A stretch of DNA of 64,000 nucleotides from Paramacrobiotus metropolitanus (Eukaryota > Tardigrada > Eutardigrada > Parachela > Macrobiotidae): assembly GCF_019649055.1 (NCBI RefSeq), contig NW_026570223.1, positions 124,001 to 188,000 of the forward strand, read 5' to 3'. Below the pieces are notes generated by a model that had not been told where the DNA came from, ran no database searches, and was given only the letters and a program-made list of their open reading frames with translations. Positions 10,224 through 21,367 of the stretch are shown here, in pieces; position 1 is the first letter of the stretch, and every line of letters begins with the position of its first letter. The translations under genes and the position numbers were made by a program.

Positions 10224-12896
10224 TCATAGAAATGCTTTGCTGATTCCCAATAAAACCATTCTGCTAAACTGTTTCACATTTACATCCCGTAAATCCACCT
10301 GGTCCCACTGTCTCGGCGTGCCGTCCATGTCGAACCCGCTGAACCTGCAATAACCCATCCACATAACTGACTTATGATACTGCGGTTCGTTGACGTATAA
10401 AGTGAAAGGGCTGGCAATAGTGCATCGAAACAATTTTTTTGACGGCATTACCGCTTGCTGCTTCGGCTGGGGTGGACGTTACGGCTGTAATGGTGGTAGG
10501 GCTATTGTAATCCGCACTTGCCCTGCTGCTGCGTTCGATAACGCATATCGCCGGAAACGTATCGGCAGCAGGTACGAACACGGCTTACAGAAATACAGCA
10601 CACCCGGGTTCTACTGCCGGCCCAGTTTGACTGCATTTGTACAACAATGTAATATACATACATACATATTTGTTGGCCGACACAGAAAGACTTACATGCA
10701 CAGGAAGCTGCGAACAGTCTCCCACTGCTCCGGATAGGCGAGCGTGTCGACCCAGCGAGTATGTACCGCCGCAACCTTGGCGTACACATCATCCGTTATC
10801 GGGGGATTATTGTTATCCAATGCCCACATAAAGCGGCTGGCCATGTGCTCCCAGCCTTTATCGCAGCTAAAATGCAGTCGGGGAATGGTGATCTGTAGTC
10901 CGTCAATATCCAACATGTAGTCATATGTCTGCGCCACGAAGCGCATTGCCTCCCGTTCGTGTGCCGGCAGAGGCACAAAGCCCATTCCGTTCGATACGAA
11001 AACGTCATACATGGGTGGGCCGAAAACTTTAGCCACTGTACAGTTGTACAGCAGGATGCGTTCACAAATGTTTCTCAGTAGACCTATCTGGAATGTTGCA
11101 CCGTGCTTTCTGCGCAATTTGTCTGGCAAGTAGGGAACACTTGCGCATTGGGTAATGACGCTGTTTTTCAACACAAGTAAAGGTAATTTGATTCCCATGA
11201 CGGTTAGCAAGTCAGTTAAAAATAAGTCATGATATCCCGGGATGCAGTTCAGTATAACGACGCTTTGGGTTCTTGAGTCGAATGTACGGCTGAGAAGTAA
11301 TGCGATTTTGTACCAGTTGCACTTGTCGAACAGGGTTTCTATGCAGCTTTCCAGGGATACACTGAAGTGACTAATTTTGCGGGTCAGCAGGATCCGCCAC
11401 AGTGCACATACTCTGTGCGAACAGTAAATCCGTCAGATAGTAACAAAATATTGTAAAATTGAGACAAACGACAGCATAGCTTTATCATATTTTACCAAAA
11501 AACTTATTTTGCCAAAAAAAGTGCTCGTGTGTAAAAACGTCCGGACGACCATGGCTTCCGTCAACTGACCCATCAAAACGTCTGGCAGCCATTAAATTGA
11601 CGCACAACGCAAGCTATGCCCGCCCAGTTTTCTGCGTTTTCGATCGGTAAACGTGTGTGTCTGTTTCGAGCCGGACACTTAGGCTGTCCAGACGATTTGG
11701 TCGGATTTGGTCGGTAACATGTGCAAATAAAATCTTTGCTATTACTAGCATAATAATCAAAAAATTCTATGGAGCTGCACCGGAGAACTCGGCATTTCAT
11801 GCACACCAGCAATATACAATGCCCGCTTACCGCTGGATCCTCATGCGTGCATGCAGATCTAAGTGAGAAAAGATCTCATTCAATAGTGGATGCGGCAGAT
11901 AACAAACATGTGCATCCGAGTTCCACGAGTCAAATTCCACATCTACGGGAAATTTAAAGAAGACATTGATTCGCGCTGATGTCCATTATACACGTAAGTA
12001 CCAAAACTTGACACCTATAGCTCACATTTTTCATGCAGACCACCTTCACTATTTGAGAAAGCGGCCACTGGTAGATCCGCACGGTTTGCTAGATGTGTCT
12101 CAAGTAATCGCGACAGTGTTACAGCCGTTGTGGCCGTCGCCGCCGTCTCCGGGTCATTGGCGAAAGCGTTTATGGTAATGAACGTGCAACCATCCTCTTC
12201 GATTCGTAAATGAAATCGGCATGGCTCCGAGTGCTTTCCTGGCGCCGAATGGCAATCAAAGGCGTTGCGAAAATATCCGATAATCCGATATTTATTAGAG
12301 GTGTCACTCAGAACTTCTTGGGCCCTGACACAGGGAATGAAGTGCTTGCTGTAGGCTAAACCGTCGTTTCGGTACTGCAATGGTGGTTCGTCGACCGGCA
12401 TCTTCCGGATGACTTGACACTCGTCTACCAGTTCCGTGCGAGTCGATCTGTGCGCAGAGTCGCTGTTTGTTTCAGGAGTTGCCGTTGTGACGAAGAACAT
12501 CAGCCAGTCTCCGCCCCATACAGAGCCCAACAGAGTTGCGGGTCGAAACCTGAACGGGCCGTCGTCTTCGTCACGCAGTGCGACATACACTGGCATGTTT
12601 TTCCACTGATTATCTGCCCAGTGGTGACTATCGATAAGGAATGGCACCGGCCATACGTGTCTCGCATGGATCCAGCCGGCCGCAGCCTTTTTCGAACTAA
12701 AACTGATAAACACGAGGTCTCCTTCCAGGTCTTGAATGTTACCCAACCACCATGCTCCGTCATCGCGGTAGACAGCGACGGTGTTCTGATAACTCATTTG
12801 GTTGGCATCAGCTAAGAGCCGCTCATACGGAGGCATCGCGCTGGACTCCATACTTGTGTTAGTCATCATATTACTATTAATACTGGACTGGCCCAT
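10224..12896 (-). CDS. Tudor-like/F-box family protein (gene B)
   Basis: Four exons in coding order: 12896-12050, 11942-11831, 11412-10696 and 10344-10224, giving 598 aa from the ATG at 12896. The ATG at 12851 (MESSAMPPYERLL) gives 583 aa and matches the start of the next copy better. Exon 1 has a motif AVYRDDGAWWLGNIQD and a second one, VYVALRDEDDGPFRFRP, which look like two small beta-barrels of Tudor/Agenet type (fold inferred). Exon 2 is the F-box: LPHPLLNEIFSHLDLHARMR. Exon 3 continues the F-box (RVCALWRILL) and then an LRR-like half with VYAKVAAVHTRWVDTLAYP. Exon 4 encodes the conserved tail VDLRDVNVKQFSRM. F-box proteins present substrates to SCF ubiquitin ligases. The N-terminal barrels might bind methylated or other ligands (inference). 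All splice phases match the paralog at 14.4-16.6 kb. Confidence 0.75.
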
Positions 12897-14408
12897 ACGC
12901 AACGGGAGAAAAGTAAAAAAATCTGTGCATATATCTTTGATCTGTTTGGAAGTCGAACGGTACTGCAGCTTGGTACTCGTATTTTGTGTATACTGTTGTG
13001 AGGAGCGAACAAGAAAGAATACAGCAAAGTACCGACAAACATGTTTTTTTTCAATGCTGCCGAAGGCGCCCATTGCGAGTTTTTATGGTACTGCATCGCT
13101 CGAATATGAAGGGACAATCCGCTTGACAAGCTCGCCGCGAGCGCAACTCTCTTGTTTAAATGCATGACTTCAGAATAATCATTTTTTCAATCACATTCTG
13201 CACGAGCGCACTGACCAGGGCACATTTTCCGCGTCCAAATTCAGAAAAATTTGATCTTTGGCATAAACATAGTATACCATCGTAGTATATTTAAAAAAAT
13301 AATTTCAGCTGCTGACACTCAAAGGGCGTGGCCAAAACAAAATTAATAAGTAAGTAATACTGCATGTTATTACAATGCACTACCGTTACACCCGCATAGG
13401 CTTTTTATAAAATAACAGCATATCAGGAAAGTTTCACCTCTTGCAGAAACGTAGTATTTTGCCACATGAAAATGAAAATTTTATTGTGCAAACGTTAAGA
13501 CGACACAGTATAAATACCATTTTGTTGCTGCGTTTCTTTGCAGTAGTGCAACAGTACGTACCAGTACCACATACTGCCACTGTATTTGCATTCTGGATTT
13601 TGCTTTTCCTCACTGTGTGCAGTGTGCTCCTGAAACTTGTGATAAATATTAAACTTCATTATTTTTTAACCGTGCTATAGTCGTACACTGTCATTCGGCA
13701 AAATATGAGTATTTCCTGATTTATTATTATTACGCTGATACAAACAGCTGCTAGAGTACTACACTAGTGCAGTGCAATAGTATGCACTATGACTTAATAA
13801 TTTTGTTTTGGCCACGCCCTTTAAGTGTCAGCAGCTGAAATTATGTTTTTAAATATACTACGATGGTATACTATGTTTCTGCCAAAGATCAGATTTTTCT
13901 GAATTTGGACCCGGAAAATGTGCCCTGGTGAGCAATATGCACAAATCGCTTCGCAATAACAATCGGTAAAATCGAAAATTATTAGTATGTTCAGTCAAAC
14001 AATTCAGTTAAAGGTACGACATTCATCGCTTCTCTGCCTTCTCAAGCAAAACAGAAGACTTAAACGACGTGTCTGGCAAACTCAGAGTTTCAGTTAATTG
14101 CCGTGCTGGATGGATTACAATAATAAGTAGTCCAATCTTTGGCGTAACGCATAAAGTGCATCAAAATTTGCGAGAGATACTCAGAATATGGCCATGATGT
14201 AAAATAACTGAAAAAACATAATTAACTGCAACAAAAATTTAACAAAAAGATATTAACAAAAGCATCTATAAGCTCACGCAAGATGTAAAAAAGGAAGACG
14301 TCCATTGGTGCGCTGTGGCTACCCTTGAATACGGTTTTTCGACAAAATACGTGCCAACATTCCAAATCAAATAACAACACGTTATCTCCACACAATGACA
14401 CGGATCGT
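12897..14408. other. spacer between the tandem F-box genes, with an inserted inverted-repeat element
   Basis: It holds the presumed promoter of gene B just above 12.9 kb, then the inverted-repeat element (separate entry), then AT-rich sequence up to the 3' end of gene C. The gene B frame stays open upstream to an ATG at 13073, but homology to gene C argues against using that start. No other gene was found. Confidence 0.45.
13214..13929. mobile_element. non-autonomous DNA transposon-like element with long terminal inverted repeats
   Basis: The ends are inverted copies: the left begins ACCAGGGCACATTTTCC, and the reverse complement of the right end begins ACCAGGGCACATTTTCC as well. The inverted repeats run about 140 bp (about 13214-13352 and 13790-13929) with scattered mismatches. 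Both include GGGCGTGGCCAAAACAAAAT near the inner end. The interior of about 440 bp is AT-rich, and its only open frame (79 codons, 13441-13680) is hydrophobic and unlike a transposase. I could not find a convincing target-site duplication. The superfamily is not assigned. The element sits between two recently duplicated F-box genes. Confidence 0.75.
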
Positions 14409-16606
14409 TTAAGGAAATGCCTCGGAGATCCCCAGCAAAGCCATTCTTCCCAGCTGTTGCACATTCACATTCCGCAAATCCACCAGATCCCACAGTTTCG
14501 GTGTGCCGTCCTCGCCAAACCCATTAAACCTCCAACAATTCAGATATGTAGGTGGGTCAATGCATTTCGTTAAGCTACTGAAGTTCTCATATATACCATG
14601 ATAATATGCCATGAAAATTTCCCTACTGTAAGTAAGCCAACAACTAGACTTACAGGCATAAGAACGCGCGAATTGTCTCCCATTCAGCCGGATAAGCGAG
14701 AGTGCGCATCCAGCGAGACCACACTGCCGTGACTTTAGCGTACACGTCATCGGTGATCGGCGGACAGTTGATGTCCAGCGCCCACATGAAACGGCTGGCC
14801 ATGTGCTCCCATCCATGGTTGCAGAACAGCGTCACCCGGGGAATATTAACGTGCAGGTCGTCAATGGCCATTTGGTGGTCGTACGATCGCCGTGCGAAAC
14901 GCATAGTTTTCACTTCATGTAACGGCAGAGATACAAAGCCCATTCCGTTCGATACGAAGACGTCGTGCATTTGTTGACCGAAAATCTTACTTACTGTGCA
15001 GTTGTACAACACAATGCGTTCACACCTATACTGCAACATATCCATTTCCCATGTGGCACCGTGCTTTCGCCGCAGTCCGTCCGATGTGCACGGCACACTT
15101 GAGCAGCGGTTAATATCAGTTCTTAAGACGATTAAAGGCACTTTGATATTGATGATCCGTAGTATCTCAGCCAAAAACGGTTGATGATCTCTTGGCACTG
15201 AGTGTAGTACAACGAGGCTTTTTGTCGTCGAACGAAGGGTGCGGCTGAGCAAAAACGCCATTCGGTGCCAGTTGTAAGTGTCATAGTGCCGTTCACAGTA
15301 TTCATCTGAACGATGCAGAGCACAGCTTGCCAACGATATGCGGACGTGATCTTTTGCCCAGCAATTCCTGTTCACAAGGCTCTGCCATAGTGCACAGACT
15401 CTGTTCAAACAATAGCATCATCAGATTGTAAGATAAAGATAAGAAGAATCAGAACACAGAGAATTTTTATAATGTGTCTAGGAATTTCCTACTTATTAAG
15501 GCAAAATGCGCACACTACCTTGTATCTCAGCAACGCAAAGCAGCGCAAAACACCTCATGTCAGCTTACCGTTGAATCCGCATCAGTCCTTGCAGATCCAG
15601 ATGAGAAAACATCTCAATCATGAGTTCATGCGGCAGATCACAAAGCCTAATATATATGAGTACATCCGGCGACAACAGGTGAACCGCCATATCTAAACAG
15701 CAACAACGATTTTAGGAGGCTGCAGTAAACGTTACAGCTCTCATTGAGACTTCTCAACTTCATTTAGACATAAGCACAACTACCGCTTTCTACATTTATA
15801 CCTTCATAAAAATTGAGGCTTCGCAAAACGGCCGTTTTCGACGCTGTCCGGCTCGCTACATGTTTCTTTAGCATCTCCAGCAATCTGGGCGTCAACGGCG
15901 ACTCCCCGACAAGACCAATAATGACAAACGTGCATCGGTTTTCGGAGATACGCAAATGAAATCTGCACCACTCCGGCCGCCTTCCCTGCTCCGCATAACG
16001 ATTAAAAAAGCCGCGGATGTGCTTAATAATCCGAAATGCATCCGAACTGTCTTTGAACACTGCATTTGCTCTGTTAAAGGGAATCACATGCTTCCGGTAC
16101 ACCAAACCAGTTCTTCGGTAGAGCAATGGTGGTTCATCAATCGGCCCCGGCAGAAGCCGCAAGATCTGTCCCTGGTCCACCAGTTCAGTACGGCTTGCAC
16201 TGTCCAGCTCGTTGTTTCTTGAGGTAGGTTTTGTTGCAATGTAGTAAATCCACCCCGCACCACATTCGCTCGCATAATAGTCCAGTACCATCGCGGGTCG
16301 AAACCGGAACGGACCATCGTCTTCATCCCGTAGCGCCACGTACACCTCCGTGTTTTTCAATTGATAACCTATACCGGGGTGATTGTCGGCAATAAAGGGC
16401 AGCGGCCATACGCGTCCCGCGTGGGTCCAGCTGACGTTGACCTTTTTCGAGCCAAAGTGAATAAGAACAAAGTCGCAGTCAATATCCTGAATGTACCCCA
16501 GCCACCACGAACCATCATCCCGGCAGACAGCGACGGTGTTCTGGTAATTCATCTGGTTGGCATCAGCTAAGAGCCGTTCAAATGGGGGCATCACGCTTGT
16601 GTCCAT
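14409..16606 (-). CDS. Tudor-like/F-box family protein (gene C)
   Basis: Four exons in coding order: 16606-15802, 15692-15569, 15400-14654 and 14529-14409, giving 598 aa. The start is MDTSVMPPFERLL; the frame is open a further 17 codons upstream, but homology favours this ATG. The domains follow gene B: a barrel-like motif with VCRDDGSWWLGYIQD, a second with VYVALRDEDDGPFRFRP, and the F-box LPHELMIEMFSHLDLQGLMR continued in exon 3 by RVCALWQSL. The LRR-like half includes VFVSNGMGFVSLP and ITDDVYAKVTAV, and the tail is WDLVDLRNVNVQQLGRM. Splice sites and phases (1, 2, 2) equal those of gene B. Acceptor 4 is weak (GTTGGAG), where gene B has TTGCAG. Probable role: substrate adaptor of an SCF ubiquitin ligase (inference from the F-box). 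Target unknown. Confidence 0.76.
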
Positions 16607-17640
16607 CGTTATCTGTACGAGTATACGCAAAAAAACAGTCCCACAAAGTACGAACAACTAACACCATAATGCCTACAAAATCGATATACGAGTATGGTCC
16701 TCATAGAATGCTCACCTGCAAATGAGTTGTTGCAGACTATTTACAGTGCAGCTCACCGGTCAGTGCCGCGCAAATACCACTGTAATACAGTACCACTGTA
16801 ATATTCCAGTCGTCTTTTGACTCCTTTGCAATTCGGCTTATAGTGTGGAAAATGGCTCGGTTGCATATCTAGGAGTTCATACTTATAGAAATAATTACTT
16901 AGGTAGCGGAAGGGCGGGAAGAGTACAAGTATTTTATAACAATGTTGCAGAAAAGTTGTGTCCGGGTAGCTTAGCCAACTGCCCATGAAATGGGGTTTTT
17001 TTAGCATGAAGGATGACGACAAGCACCGTTACATAAGAACACCCTGAAAGAAAAATCCTCCCAGATTAGATGAGACTGGCATTTACTAGTGCTATTGGAC
17101 GACTTTCGACTGATTTGCCCCATTTTGCTAGCCTATTTTTGCTTGTCTATCTTCCTCACCTGTATGGGGTTTGTAACCCGTTTGTTAGTTTTGGCTGTTC
17201 GAGAACACTAGAATGCAGTAGAAAAAGAACACTGGATAGGTGTCGTGTCTAATGCTCTTAAATAGATTTCTAATGCTCTTAAATAGATGATAGTATCTAA
17301 TGCTGTTAAATAGTACAGTACAGCTTGATTTCTCTTTAGTGTAGCGTGCAAAGCGTTACGCGTATGATCTGAACTCTGATTAAAGCAGCATGATCCTATC
17401 AAAGGGAGATACAGACAGGGTGTTACGCGTTACTGTCTTAGTCCTAACATCCAGTACTCATCTATCTTGCTTCTACCATTTGATGCGCTTAATAATAACC
17501 AAAAAGTAGGCACATTTTATTAAAAGTTCATAGTTTACAGGCATTGGTGTGTAGTATTACCATTTGCGCTTATTAAATGGGAGAGGTCACAAAGTAATAA
17601 TTATTTTGTGACCTTTATTTGTTAAGGAACAATTAAAGTA
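16607..17640. other. intergenic, AT-rich
   Basis: This lies upstream of F-box gene C. It contains a short tandem repeat at about 17248-17312 (three copies of roughly TCTAATGCTCTTAAATAGAT, unequal spacing). No open frame with coding character. Confidence 0.4.
17248..17312. repeat. short tandem repeat, about 3 units of 20-24 bp
   Basis: The unit TCTAATGCTCTTAAATAGAT occurs twice almost perfectly, followed by a third copy (TCTAATGCTGTTAAATAG) with one change and a short spacer. Confidence 0.6.
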
Positions 17641-18110
17641 CGGATTACGGTTGCACGTTATTCGCCGACATCTTTGCCCCGTATTGATTGCCAGTAGCAG
17701 ATCCAGTTGTCATCCGGTAGCAGATTGCCGAATTCGTCACATTTCCGTTTAACACCTTCAGCTTCTCATATTAGTAGGTCGTGAGAAAGACAACCCGTGC
17801 AGAGAAGAAACCAATCAGAATCAACCAAATGAGGCCGGAAGATGAAAAGGCGTTAAACAGTGCCTGCGATCGCGCCAACTTTGTATTAAAATCGCCCAAC
17901 CCCGTGGCTTACCGACGCGGACGGAACCTGAGATCCCGATTCCCCTGCGACCGGAAGGGCAAGTGCACACCCCGATTGTGGCGTACGCAGCAATAGATTT
18001 GGATTCTGTATCGTAGTGTGATGTCACGAGATATAGTGTCTATAGTGCCTTGGTGTCCTGTATGTCCAGCCTGGCAACTGCGGTAGCAGTATTCCAGTTT
18101 TGTCACGCTT
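17640..18110 (-). pseudogene. decayed fragment of the rhodopsin-class receptor gene
   Basis: On the minus strand this resembles the fourth coding exon of the receptor at 21.4-23.4 kb. The copied part runs from intracellular loop 3 through TM6 (parts like LILIGFF, against WILIGFF in the intact gene) to the start of TM7 (GACGAATTCGGCAATCT is shared exactly). The frame is broken by indels and stops, and no upstream exons are present. It lies about 3.5 kb from its likely parent and on the same strand. Confidence 0.65.
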
Positions 18111-18419
18111 GTTGATATTTACGATTGTTAGTTGGTTTTGTGCGCCCTCATTGGTGGGTAATACAAGATATTACGATATTACTGCGACCCTCAGGTTTTG
18201 GCAGCTTCATTGCGGACACAGGACTTAAAAACAGCTTTCACTACAGATAATTCTAATAGGTCGCAAAAAAATCTAGAAAGCGCATATTAAAACCATCCAT
18301 AAGTTTACGCAGAATGTATATGACGAGAACATTCTTTGGCGACTTCTCTGTTGTATGCAGCTTTCGAAAATTAATACTTTTGCATCTCCTTCGAATCAAA
18401 TGACAAGTCATCTTCATAT

Positions 18420-18690
18420 AATGTCACGGCGTTTTATGGAAATGCCTCGCTGATTCCTAATACAGCCATTTTGCTTTGTTGCCCTCATTCACAACTTTCG
18501 AATTCACTTCATGATCTTACATATTCATCCTTGTCAACCCAGGAAGCCTAAGCCAAAACCAACCGACTTGCATGCGTAAGAAGCTGTGAATCGTGATGCG
18601 GATAAGTCAGAGTACTAACCCAGCGAGTCCCCACCGCGCTGACTTTTGCGTACACAGCGTCCGTAATCGGCGTTTCCGTTGCTTTCGTAC
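18420..18690 (-). pseudogene. remnant of a Tudor-like/F-box family gene (3' end only)
   Basis: Minus-strand translation around 18560-18670 gives PITDAVYAKVSAVGTRWVST, matching the end of exon 3 in genes B and C (PITDDVYAKVxAVxxRW). About 100 bp further in coding direction, near 18434-18475, are the last codons of exon 4 (LGISEAFP then stop), identical to the end of gene C. The sequence between them is degraded, and exons 1, 2 and most of 3 are missing. Confidence 0.7.
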
Positions 18691-18723
18691 ATTTTGGGTG
18701 GCCTGCATAAAAAGTACTGTGCC

Positions 18724-18803
18724 TAAATTTTAGGACTATATGTTTGTGTTCCGTCAGTGTTTGCGTTCCTGACGGACGGAACACAAACATGCAGTCCTAA
18801 AAG
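18724..18803. repeat. near-perfect inverted repeat / hairpin
   Basis: The left arm contains TTTTAGGACTATATGTTTGT then GTTCCGTCAG. The right arm contains its reverse complement with a CGGA duplication and two mismatches: CTGACGGACGGAACACAAAC then ATGCAGTCCTAAAA. The arms are about 33 nt and the loop about 10 nt. It could be a foldback element or a small-RNA hairpin. Confidence 0.65.
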
Positions 18804-19345
18804 CATGGTAGACTGCTTGGTTTATGTTTGCACTTCCCAACCTTTAACGACTTGCACAGGAGAATTCACAACACCGCAACCGACGCAGTGTATTATAAAT
18901 TCAATACAGCGGATCGTTGGAGACGGTTGTGTTATGAACTCGCGGGAGTTACCGCGTACCATTAGAGAAACCGTATCAGTATCACTTTGACAGCCGACAG
19001 GTGTCGTACTCAAATGCGAACACGATTCCTGTCTGTGTCTCTGTTGCACAATAAAATTAACTGTTTTCGATAACGATAACCGCAACTACAGCTGAGCAAG
19101 GCAAAAGTTGGCAGAAGAGTGGCATATGCGACAATATAAATGGATCTGCTATGTAGAACGCTGGGTTACCAGATCAGACAAGCTCTGCTTCGGTGCATTT
19201 ATGCACAAACAGGAACATACTGAAAACAGCAGCCGGAAAATGAAAAACACTGTCTTGCTATGGCGAATTCTCCTATTGTAGGCGTACTTAGGTTAAAGAT
19301 TATTTTACATTCAGTGTTAGAAAACTGCATGTACACTACAGCAAA
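18804..19345. other. upstream region of chemoreceptor-like gene 3
   Basis: No open frame with coding character was found. It presumably contains the promoter and 5' UTR of the receptor starting at 19346; no TATA box could be assigned with confidence. Confidence 0.35.
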
Positions 19346-21011
19346 ATGCCTGCTAGATCTGATGTGCTGCAGAAAGTCCTCAGAATCCATAACGCCTGTT
19401 GGTTGGGCCTTCTGCATTTATGCGGATACTTCTGCTATCCCAGCAACGCCATCGCTACAAGACGCTGGATACGCTATGCCATTCATTGTACCATGGTTCT
19501 TTCTCTGATCCTGCAATTCTCCGCCAACGTACTCTATGTCGCTTACTTGATCAAGGAGACGGATCTGATCCGTAAGACATTATCACGGACCATCCTGGCT
19601 CTACCGGGTCCGCTGCTTTTCCCGCTAACCCGCTTATTCTACGCAATACACATTTGGCGAATTGCCGGTTTTCTACCGGGCACTGCTCATGCTATTGTGG
19701 ATTCATTGTCGGTTTTCATTGAGCCGCTCCACGTGATGAAAATAGTGTCACTGTCCGCCTGTCTTTTTCTCGTATCTCCCATTCTGTTTTTGCTAACCAA
19801 TACAGTCTTAACCGTGCCGTATATAGCGGCATCTCTACCTATCAAATATTACTACATTTTTGGTGGTTACGGTAAACCTATGGTCGCTTGTATCTGTTTT
19901 ATCCTGCTTTTGTCGTTGGTCGGATACACTATTGTTCTGTGCTTACTGATCGTGTTTCCCGTCATGGAAGGTTTGACTTTCGATGCATTACGGCAGCATA
20001 TCCAGTCCCTGTCACTGGCCACGCCCACCAGTGAGCGCCTGGTTCAGCGTGTACTGGATCTGCATTTAAGAGTGGCGCAGCGCTTGGATTCTTACAACCG
20101 ACGCCTGGCGCTGGTACATCTGTTGACCTTTACGGAAACCATGCTCGGCACCATGGTATACGTGCAGATTATCCTGGATGATATAATGCAGCGGCGCAAT
20201 ACAACGACATACCGTTGGGTGTGTTTTTCGTCCTACTGCGTTATGACCCCGGCACATTTGTTGGCGCTGGTGTATGTAAACGAGAAGGTAAGGTCGATCT
20301 GTTAGTAAATTAATTTACTTTAATTTAGTCTAGTTTATTCGTTGCGCAGGTAAGACCTCGAGGCACTCTCAAGTTTGAACATTATGATATGAACGTTTTA
20401 ACAGACAAGATTAAAGAATATCTTGTATTCTTTAGCAGTGCCACAACCTAGCAATTCAATGCCATAATTTTTTTCCGCCAACAGTTATTTTGTCCAAAAG
20501 AATCTGCTGCGTCGTCCCTAGAACAGTCTTTCCAAAATATACTGACCTTGACAATTTGTTTAAAATTTGCTAAATTTTCAGCCAGTACAGTCTGTATTCA
20601 CATTTTAGGCTACTCCAGTTTTGTGAGTATTATTTTTTTATACTTTTTAAGGCAGGGAGCGTTGTCAGTGCACTCCGCCAGATTGCAACCTTTAAAAGAT
20701 CGTCGTCCGGTATTACGGAAATGGTACAGCGGCACTTACAACAAATCACTGCTCTGCAACCACAAATAACCTTTGGTGGAGTGCTAGTGGATCGTGAGAA
20801 AGCTGTCGCGGTAATGCGTGTTCCTATCCTAAATGAACGTCAAGTGATTTTTTTGAGTACATGTTTAAATTATAACCTGTAAGCGTAATACGTAGAACCG
20901 CACAATTTAAAAGGAACCTCGTTTGTTTGGAATAAGTATGTTTTGCAGATTGCATGCGGCGTCTTCGGGTACGCATTGCTGATTGCGGAGCTAAGCGACA
21001 AGAGTCACTAA
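19346..21011 (+). CDS. multi-pass chemoreceptor-like protein 3 (divergent paralog)
   Basis: Three exons: 19346-20287, 20652-20810 and 20949-21011, giving 387 aa. Exon lengths 942, 159 and 63 equal those of the copy at 8.2 kb, and both introns are phase 0. The ATG begins MPARSDVLQKVL. Family motifs are kept: IHNACWLGL, FPLTRLFYAIHIW, FPVMEGL, LTFTET, ALVYVNEK, and the last hydrophobic segment CGVFGYALLIAELSDKS. The first exon is much further from the 5.4/8.2 kb pair than those are from each other, so this copy split off earlier. Its first intron is longer (364 nt against about 100). The role is assumed to be a sensory membrane receptor or channel subunit, by loose resemblance to gustatory receptors. 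The ligand cannot be told. Confidence 0.72.
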
Positions 21012-21367
21012 CAACACCTCGAAAATCCAGCCAAACTATTAAAACAATATCAGGGTGGCGGATATTCAACGAATCCAACAGTCGTAAGCCACAAGAGTGG
21101 CCTGTACAGTTCGAAGACGTGTAACGGATGAATGCTTTTGAGCCAACTGCTTTGCGATTTATGTCATCCCTAAAGGTTTTTCCATACAGCAGTTTGAAAC
21201 CGTAAGCGGTTTATTTCAAAGCAAAAACAATAAAAACCAGATTATGAAGGGTAAATAATTTACGAGTGTTATAGCAATGGTACAGATAAAATAGCGAGGG
21301 CCATTTTATCTGTACAGGAAGTATAAATACAGTATGGTCAGACGTTATCTTGCCATTTAACCGAATG
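21012..21367. other. intergenic between convergent genes
   Basis: Short spacer between the stops of chemoreceptor-like gene 3 (plus) and the rhodopsin-class receptor (minus). It contains a small inverted repeat around 21279-21317 (TGGTACAGATAAAAT and ATTTTATCTGTAC). No gene. Confidence 0.4.

Noticed and set aside
12414-12815. 133-codon plus-strand open frame
   Set aside because: Antisense to exon 1 of F-box gene B, whose protein is supported by its paralog.
13441-13680. Open frame inside the inverted-repeat element as a transposase
   Set aside because: Only 79 hydrophobic codons, with no catalytic motif.
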